Below are positions 59,606 to 64,000 of a stretch of DNA of 64,000 nucleotides, piece after piece; positions within the stretch are counted from its first letter, which is position 1, and each line of letters opens with the position of its first letter. The notes beneath the pieces were generated by a model. It did not search any database, was not told the DNA's origin, and saw nothing but the letters and a program-made list of their open reading frames with translations. Made by a program: the position numbers and the translations under genes. Source of the DNA: Methylocaldum marinum (GTDB lineage Bacteria > Pseudomonadota > Gammaproteobacteria > Methylococcales > Methylococcaceae); contig NZ_AP017928.1 of the NCBI RefSeq assembly GCF_003584645.1, forward strand, positions 1,960,395 to 2,024,394, given 5' to 3'.

Positions 59606-60220
59606 ATGCATGAACTGATCAATTGGCTTGTGACGACCATCGGCGCGATGGGCTACACTGGGATTTTTCTGCTGATGGCCATGGAGAGCTCGGTTTTCCC
59701 CATCCCCAGCGAAATCGTCATGCCGCCCGCGGGCTATCTGGCTCAACAAGGCAAGATGAACATGACCCTGGTGATCCTAAGCGGAACGCTGGGAAGCCTG
59801 GTCGGGGCTTATGCCAACTATTTCGTCGCCCGCTGGCTGGGCAGGCCGCTCCTGATCAGATACGGCAAATACGTCTGGATCACCGAGGAGCACTTCGACC
59901 GCGTGGAGAAGTTTTTCCTGGCGCACGGCGAAATCTCCACCTTCGTCGGCCGGCTCTTGCCCGTGGTCCGGCATCTGATCTCCTTGCCGGCGGGCCTTGC
60001 GAACATGAATCATTTCAAGTTCACCGCGTATACACTGCTCGGCGCGGCGATCTGGGTGTCGGTCCTGAGCTGGATCGGTTATTTCATCGGCGAAAACCAG
60101 GAACTGATCGCGCGCTACTCGGAACACGCGGTCATCGACGTGATCATATTCAGCATCGTCCTGGTTGGAATCTATATCGCCATCCATCGCCGCAAGGCCC
60201 GCAGCAGGATGCATTCATGA
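59606..60220 (+). CDS. DedA family membrane protein
   Basis: A 204-residue inner-membrane protein of the DedA/SNARE-associated family. MESSVFPIPSEIVMPPAGYLA (about residues 27-47) is the re-entrant loop signature with the conserved acidic and arginine partners, and the stretch FVGRLLPVVRHLISLPAG (about 113-130) is the second. Some DedA proteins recycle undecaprenyl phosphate across the membrane; the substrate here is not known. It overlaps the alcohol dehydrogenase start (ATGA). Confidence 0.9.
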   Translation: MHELINWLVTTIGAMGYTGIFLLMAMESSVFPIPSEIVMPPAGYLAQQGKMNMTLVILSGTLGSLVGAYANYFVARWLGRPLLIRYGKYVWITEEHFDRVEKFFLAHGEISTFVGRLLPVVRHLISLPAGLANMNHFKFTAYTLLGAAIWVSVLSWIGYFIGENQELIARYSEHAVIDVIIFSIVLVGIYIAIHRRKARSRMHS

Positions 60221-61413
60221 CTATCCCTGCATTTTCGATTTCTCGCCTTCCCCGCATCCTTTTCGGTACCGGCCAACTGGCGGAAATGCCGAAACTGGCC
60301 CGCTCGTACGGACGGAAGGCACTGCTCGTCACCGGAGTTCGCTCGTTCCGCGCGTCGTCGCGCTGGATCTGGCTGACGGAGCGTTTGACCGAACAGGGCT
60401 TGAGCTTGGAACACATGGCCGTCAGCGACGAGCCCACGCCGCAGTTGGTGGACGATGCCGTCGCCGCGTTTCATGGCCGCCGCATCGACCTGGTGGTCGC
60501 GATCGGAGGCGGCAGCGTGCTGGACGCCGCCAAGGCCATCGCGGGACTTCTGCCCCACGGCAATTCGGTCATGGATCATCTCGAGGGCGTAGGCCGCAAC
60601 ATTCCATACACCGGACCTGCGACACCGTTCATCGCCGTGCCCACCACCGCCGGCACCGGCAGCGAAGCGACCAAGAATGCCGTCTTGAGTGTGCGCGGCG
60701 AGCACGGCTTCAAGAAATCGTTCCGCCATGACTGCCTGGTTCCCGAATACGCGATCGTCGATCCCGATCTGCTGGACACTTGCCCGCCGGACCTGATCGC
60801 CGCCGACGGCATGGACGCGTTCACCCAGCTGCTGGAATCCTATGTCTCGGCCCGCGCCAACCCGATGACCGACGCTCTGGCAAAAAGCGGAATGGAAGCG
60901 TTTCGCGACGGCTTCTTCGCGGCCCTGCAGGGCGGCGACGGCGAGCAAGCCCGAGCCGGGCGCGGCGCCATCGCCTATGCATCGCTCATGTCCGGCATCA
61001 CCCTGGCCCAGGCGGGCTTGGGCTCCGTGCACGGGCTGGCCGCGCCGCTGGGCGCCTTCTATCCGATCCCGCACGGTCTCGCCTGCGGCACCCTGCTCGC
61101 CGAGGCCACGGCCGTCAATATCCGCGCACTGAGGGAAAGAGTTCCGGAACATCCGGCCTTGAAGAAATACGCCGGTATCGCCGAACTCCTAACCGGCCAT
61201 GGTTTCAAAACCCAAATGGAAGCTTGCAATGCCCTGGTTGAACACTTGGACGACTGGACCGAACGGCTGGCTCTGAAGCGCCTCGGCGATTTCGGCGTGG
61301 AATCGGCGCACGTTCCCAGGATCGTCGCCAACGCCCGCGGGACCAGCATGCAAACCAATCCGGTAACGCTCACCGACGGCGAAATCGGCGAAATCCTCAT
61401 CGCCAGAATCTGA
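60217..61413 (+). CDS. Iron-type (group III) alcohol dehydrogenase family protein
   Basis: A 398-residue NAD(P)-dependent enzyme. The glycine motif IGGGSVLDAAKAIAG lies at about residues 89-103, TTAGTGSEATKNAV at about 144-157, and the metal region starts with D in ADGMDAFTQLLES (about 195-207). Comparing with FucO, the second ligand position (His200) is Gln here. The His pair is kept in SVHGLAAPLG (about 270) and IPHGLACG (about 284), while FucO His267 is Ala. This matches a non-canonical branch of the family, so the metal content and alcohol substrate are uncertain. Confidence 0.87.
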   Translation: MTIPAFSISRLPRILFGTGQLAEMPKLARSYGRKALLVTGVRSFRASSRWIWLTERLTEQGLSLEHMAVSDEPTPQLVDDAVAAFHGRRIDLVVAIGGGSVLDAAKAIAGLLPHGNSVMDHLEGVGRNIPYTGPATPFIAVPTTAGTGSEATKNAVLSVRGEHGFKKSFRHDCLVPEYAIVDPDLLDTCPPDLIAADGMDAFTQLLESYVSARANPMTDALAKSGMEAFRDGFFAALQGGDGEQARAGRGAIAYASLMSGITLAQAGLGSVHGLAAPLGAFYPIPHGLACGTLLAEATAVNIRALRERVPEHPALKKYAGIAELLTGHGFKTQMEACNALVEHLDDWTERLALKRLGDFGVESAHVPRIVANARGTSMQTNPVTLTDGEIGEILIARI

Positions 61414-61420
61414 GGCTCAT

Positions 61421-64000
61421 ATGGCACGCCATTACCTCGAGCATTTGTTCAGCCCGAAGTCCATAGCCGTTTTCGGCGCCAGCGAGCTGCCCGACTCGGT
61501 CGGCGCGCGCATCTATCAGAATCTCTTGGACGGTGGCTTTCAAGGCCCGATCTACCCGATCAATCCCAAGTATCAACTGGTTCGGGATCAGGTCTGCTTC
61601 CCGTCGATCGAGGAGGTGAAGGAACACGTGGATCTCGCGATCATCGCGACGCCGGCCGCCACTGCCCCCCTCATCATCCGCGCTTGCGGCCAACAAGGGG
61701 TCAAGGCCGCCATCGTGATTTCGGCGGGATTTGCCGAACAGGAGGGCAGCGGCCGAATGCTGGAGCGGGCCCTGCTGGAAGAAGGCAGGCGCTATGGGCT
61801 CCGGATACTCGGCCCCAACTGCCTGGGGCTGATGCGCCCTTCGGTCGGCCTCAACGCCACTTTCAGCAATAATGTCGCGGAGCCGGGTTCGCTCGCCCTG
61901 GTCTCCCAGTCGGGAGCCCTTTGCACGGCGATTCTGGATTGGGCGAGCGCCCATCGCATCGGTTTTTCGACCATGGTGTCCTTGGGCGCCGGCGCCGATG
62001 TCAACTTCGGGGACATCCTCGATTATCTCGCCCTCGATCCCGAGACCCGCAGCATTTTGATGTACGTGGAAGGCGTGCGCGATGCGCGGCGTTTCATGAG
62101 TGGACTGCGGGCCGCGGCTCGCATGAAGCCGGTAATCGTGATCAAGGCTGGCCGCCATGCCGAAGGCTCCCGCGCAGCCATGTCGCACACCGGCGCCCTG
62201 GTCGGTTCGGACGACGTGTTCGACGCCGCGCTGCAAAGGGCCGGCGTGGTTCGGGCCACCACCATCGAGCAGCTCTTCGCCGCCGCCCAACTCCTGGCGA
62301 CCCAGCACCGCGTTCGGGGCAACCGCCTCGTGATCATCACCAACGCGGGCGGACCGGGGGTGATGGCGACCGACCGTGCCGTCGAACAAGGCATACGGCT
62401 CGCCGAACTGGGCGGATCGACCTTCGACAAGCTGAACGCGGTTCTGCCCAAACAGTGGTCGCACAATAATCCCGTCGATATCCTCGGTGACGCCACCCCC
62501 GAACGGTATCGGGCGGCTGCCGAGATCTGCCTGGCCGACGAAAGCGTGGACGGTGCTTTGGTGCTGCTCACGCCGCAGGCCATGACCGATCCTACGGAAG
62601 CCGCCGAGGCCGTCATCCGCGCTGCCGAACCCTCCCATAAACCGGTCCTTGCCTGTTGGCTGGGCAAGACCCACGTGCAAGAGGGACGTGATTTATTTAC
62701 AGGACATCAGATCCCGACCTTCTCAAATCCCGAAAGCGCCATCGAGGCATTCGGCTACCTGGCGGAATACCACCGCAACCAGCAAATGCTGGTACAAGTG
62801 CCGGGACCCTTGAGTTCGTACCGGCAGCCCGACCTGACCGGCGCCCGTCTGATCATCGAGGGCGCCCTGGCGGAACGGCGGACGCTGCTGTCCTCGCTCG
62901 AAACCCGCGCCGTGCTGCGCGCCTTCGACATACCCGTGCCGCCGTCACTCAACGCCCATTCGCCCAACGAGGCGCTGTCGGCGGCCGAATACCTGGGTTT
63001 CCCGGTCGCACTGAAGATCCTGTCGCCGGACATCACCCATAAATCCGATGTCGACGGCGTACGGCTCAACATCAACAGCGCCCAAACGGTGCGGAACGCC
63101 TATAACGATCTGGTGTCGACCGTGCAGGCCCGAAGGCCGAACGCACGGATCGAGGGTGTAACCGTCGAAAAGATGTACCGTAACCGCAACGGCCGGGAAC
63201 TGCTGGTCGGCGTGGTCGACGATCCGATTTTCGGCCCCATCGTGAGTTTCGGATCGGGCGGCACAGCGGTGGAAATTCTCAAGGACCGTGCGGTCGCCCT
63301 GCCCCCGCTCAACGAGCACATCGCCCAGACCATGATCGCCCAGACCCGCGTCGCACGGCTGCTCGGACAGTTCCGCAACCTCCCGCCGGTCAAGCTGGAG
63401 GCGATCGAGCAAGTATTGCTGCGACTCTCGGAAATGGTCTGCGAACTGCCCGAGATCAAGGAGCTGGACATCAATCCTCTGGTGGCGGACGACCAGGGCG
63501 TGTTCGCCCTGGATGCCCGCATCGCGGTGCATGAGCCGCAGCCTGGACGCCGGCCCTACGGGCACATGGCGATCCATCCCTATCCCAGCCACCTGGTTCG
63601 GCAGTATCAGCTCGCCGACGGCACCAACATCACCATTCGGCCGATCCGTCCCGAAGACGCGGAAAGCGAGCAGCGGTTCGTAAAACGGCTTTCGCCCGAG
63701 GCCAAATTCTTCCGCTTCATGAACGCCTTGCAGGAATTGAGTCACGACATGCTGATCCGTTTGACTCAGCTTGATTACGACCGCGAACTGGCGCTCGTCG
63801 CCATCGTCGATTCCGGGGCCGAAGAAACGGAACTCGGCGTGGCGCGCTATTTCACCAATCCGGATGGCGAAACCGCCGAATTCGCCCTGGTGGTTGCCGA
63901 CGAATGGCAGCACCGTGGGTTGGGTACACGGCTGATGTCCTGCCTGATCGACGCCGCTCGCGAGATGGGGCTCAAATCCTTGCGGGGCGAAATCCTGGCA
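61421..64000 (+). CDS. Pat-type protein: ADP-forming acyl-CoA synthetase-like domains fused to a GNAT acetyltransferase (3' end missing)
   Basis: 860 codons run from ATG 61421 to the window edge without a stop. The order is a CoA-binding domain (SIAVFGASELPDSVGARIY, about residues 12-30), a succinyl-CoA-ligase-like domain with the signature histidine in AMSHTGALVGSDD (about 253-265), an ATP-grasp domain (GFPVALKILSPDITHKSD, about 526-543), and a GNAT domain (DEWQHRGLGTRLM acetyl-CoA loop, about 827-839). E. coli Pat (886 residues) has this layout and acetylates acetyl-CoA synthetase; lysine acetylation is the likely activity. Confidence 0.9.
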   Translation, partial: MARHYLEHLFSPKSIAVFGASELPDSVGARIYQNLLDGGFQGPIYPINPKYQLVRDQVCFPSIEEVKEHVDLAIIATPAATAPLIIRACGQQGVKAAIVISAGFAEQEGSGRMLERALLEEGRRYGLRILGPNCLGLMRPSVGLNATFSNNVAEPGSLALVSQSGALCTAILDWASAHRIGFSTMVSLGAGADVNFGDILDYLALDPETRSILMYVEGVRDARRFMSGLRAAARMKPVIVIKAGRHAEGSRAAMSHTGALVGSDDVFDAALQRAGVVRATTIEQLFAAAQLLATQHRVRGNRLVIITNAGGPGVMATDRAVEQGIRLAELGGSTFDKLNAVLPKQWSHNNPVDILGDATPERYRAAAEICLADESVDGALVLLTPQAMTDPTEAAEAVIRAAEPSHKPVLACWLGKTHVQEGRDLFTGHQIPTFSNPESAIEAFGYLAEYHRNQQMLVQVPGPLSSYRQPDLTGARLIIEGALAERRTLLSSLETRAVLRAFDIPVPPSLNAHSPNEALSAAEYLGFPVALKILSPDITHKSDVDGVRLNINSAQTVRNAYNDLVSTVQARRPNARIEGVTVEKMYRNRNGRELLVGVVDDPIFGPIVSFGSGGTAVEILKDRAVALPPLNEHIAQTMIAQTRVARLLGQFRNLPPVKLEAIEQVLLRLSEMVCELPEIKELDINPLVADDQGVFALDARIAVHEPQPGRRPYGHMAIHPYPSHLVRQYQLADGTNITIRPIRPEDAESEQRFVKRLSPEAKFFRFMNALQELSHDMLIRLTQLDYDRELALVAIVDSGAEETELGVARYFTNPDGETAEFALVVADEWQHRGLGTRLMSCLIDAAREMGLKSLRGEILA

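Noticed and set aside
61397..62680. A 427-codon minus-strand frame
   Set aside because: It is antisense to the Pat-type gene, whose domains are clear; there is no support for coding on this strand.
62945..63913. A 322-codon minus-strand frame near the right edge
   Set aside because: It is antisense to the ATP-grasp and GNAT parts of the Pat-type gene; no motif or Shine-Dalgarno was seen.

Overview
The window comes from a gammaproteobacterial (type I/X) methanotroph. The decisive evidence is a complete pmoCAB operon for particulate methane monooxygenase, whose subunits closely match the Methylococcus/Methylocaldum type. PmoB is 414 residues with His33 at the expected copper position. Supporting evidence is a set of classic gammaproteobacterial housekeeping blocks: yajC-secD-secF next to tgt, tpiA-secG-tRNA-Leu(GAG), pyrG-kdsA-eno-ftsB-ispD-ispF-truD, and surE-pcm. 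The genus (Methylocaldum-like) is an inference; family level is firmer.

Layout. 1-2770: end of an exopolysaccharide locus, with a GumC/Wzz-type chain-length protein and a CpsD-like ATPase. 2926-7119: a small DUF6316-like gene and a large AsmA/DUF748 envelope protein. 7389-11140: a nitric-oxide stress module made of a Crp/Fnr (DNR-like) regulator diverging from hcp, an FNR-type box between them, and a ferredoxin reductase resembling MmoC; a 142-bp palindromic repeat separates hcp from the reductase. 11224-12818: a helix-hairpin-helix protein and an M28 peptidase. 12957-18659 (minus): Sec translocon genes, tgt, tRNA-Leu and tpiA. 18660-24142: two tiny candidate ORFs, kup, uppP, a class V aminotransferase and tatD. 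24348-27365 (minus): pmoCAB with a sigma70-like promoter and a strong terminator. 27863-29473: a flavocytochrome c sulfide dehydrogenase pair (fccAB). 29612-35038: DUF4202, zwf, a dienelactone hydrolase, accA and tilS. 35043-35640: an IS200-like element with a one-base frameshift. 35655-43395: a lipoprotein, pyrG-kdsA-eno-ftsB-ispD-ispF-truD and a second uppP. 43480-49289: CBS protein, arsC, wrbA, hda, panE, ffh and a CcsA-like protein. 49347-54302 (minus): fliT-like, fliS, fliD, flaG and fliC, with a clear sigma28 promoter. 54669-56221: a decayed phd/vapC toxin-antitoxin pair followed by an intact IS200-like element. 56290-57932 (minus): a GDT1-family and a ZIP-family cation transporter. 58164-64000: surE-pcm, a DedA protein, an iron-type alcohol dehydrogenase and a Pat-type acyl-CoA synthetase/acetyltransferase that runs off the window.

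How it fits together. Methane oxidation by pMMO feeds carbon into ribulose-monophosphate metabolism, where glucose-6-phosphate dehydrogenase is a dissimilatory enzyme. The Hcp module and the sulfide dehydrogenase look like protection against reactive nitrogen and sulfide, both relevant to a copper- and haem-dependent methanotroph living near oxic/anoxic boundaries. I did not find a clearly unprecedented multi-gene system. The most informative irregularities are the double lesion in the toxin-antitoxin pair, the two hairpin-bounded IS200-like elements, the MmoC-like partner of Hcp, the 15.6-kb split between truD and surE, and the atypical metal-ligand set of the alcohol dehydrogenase.
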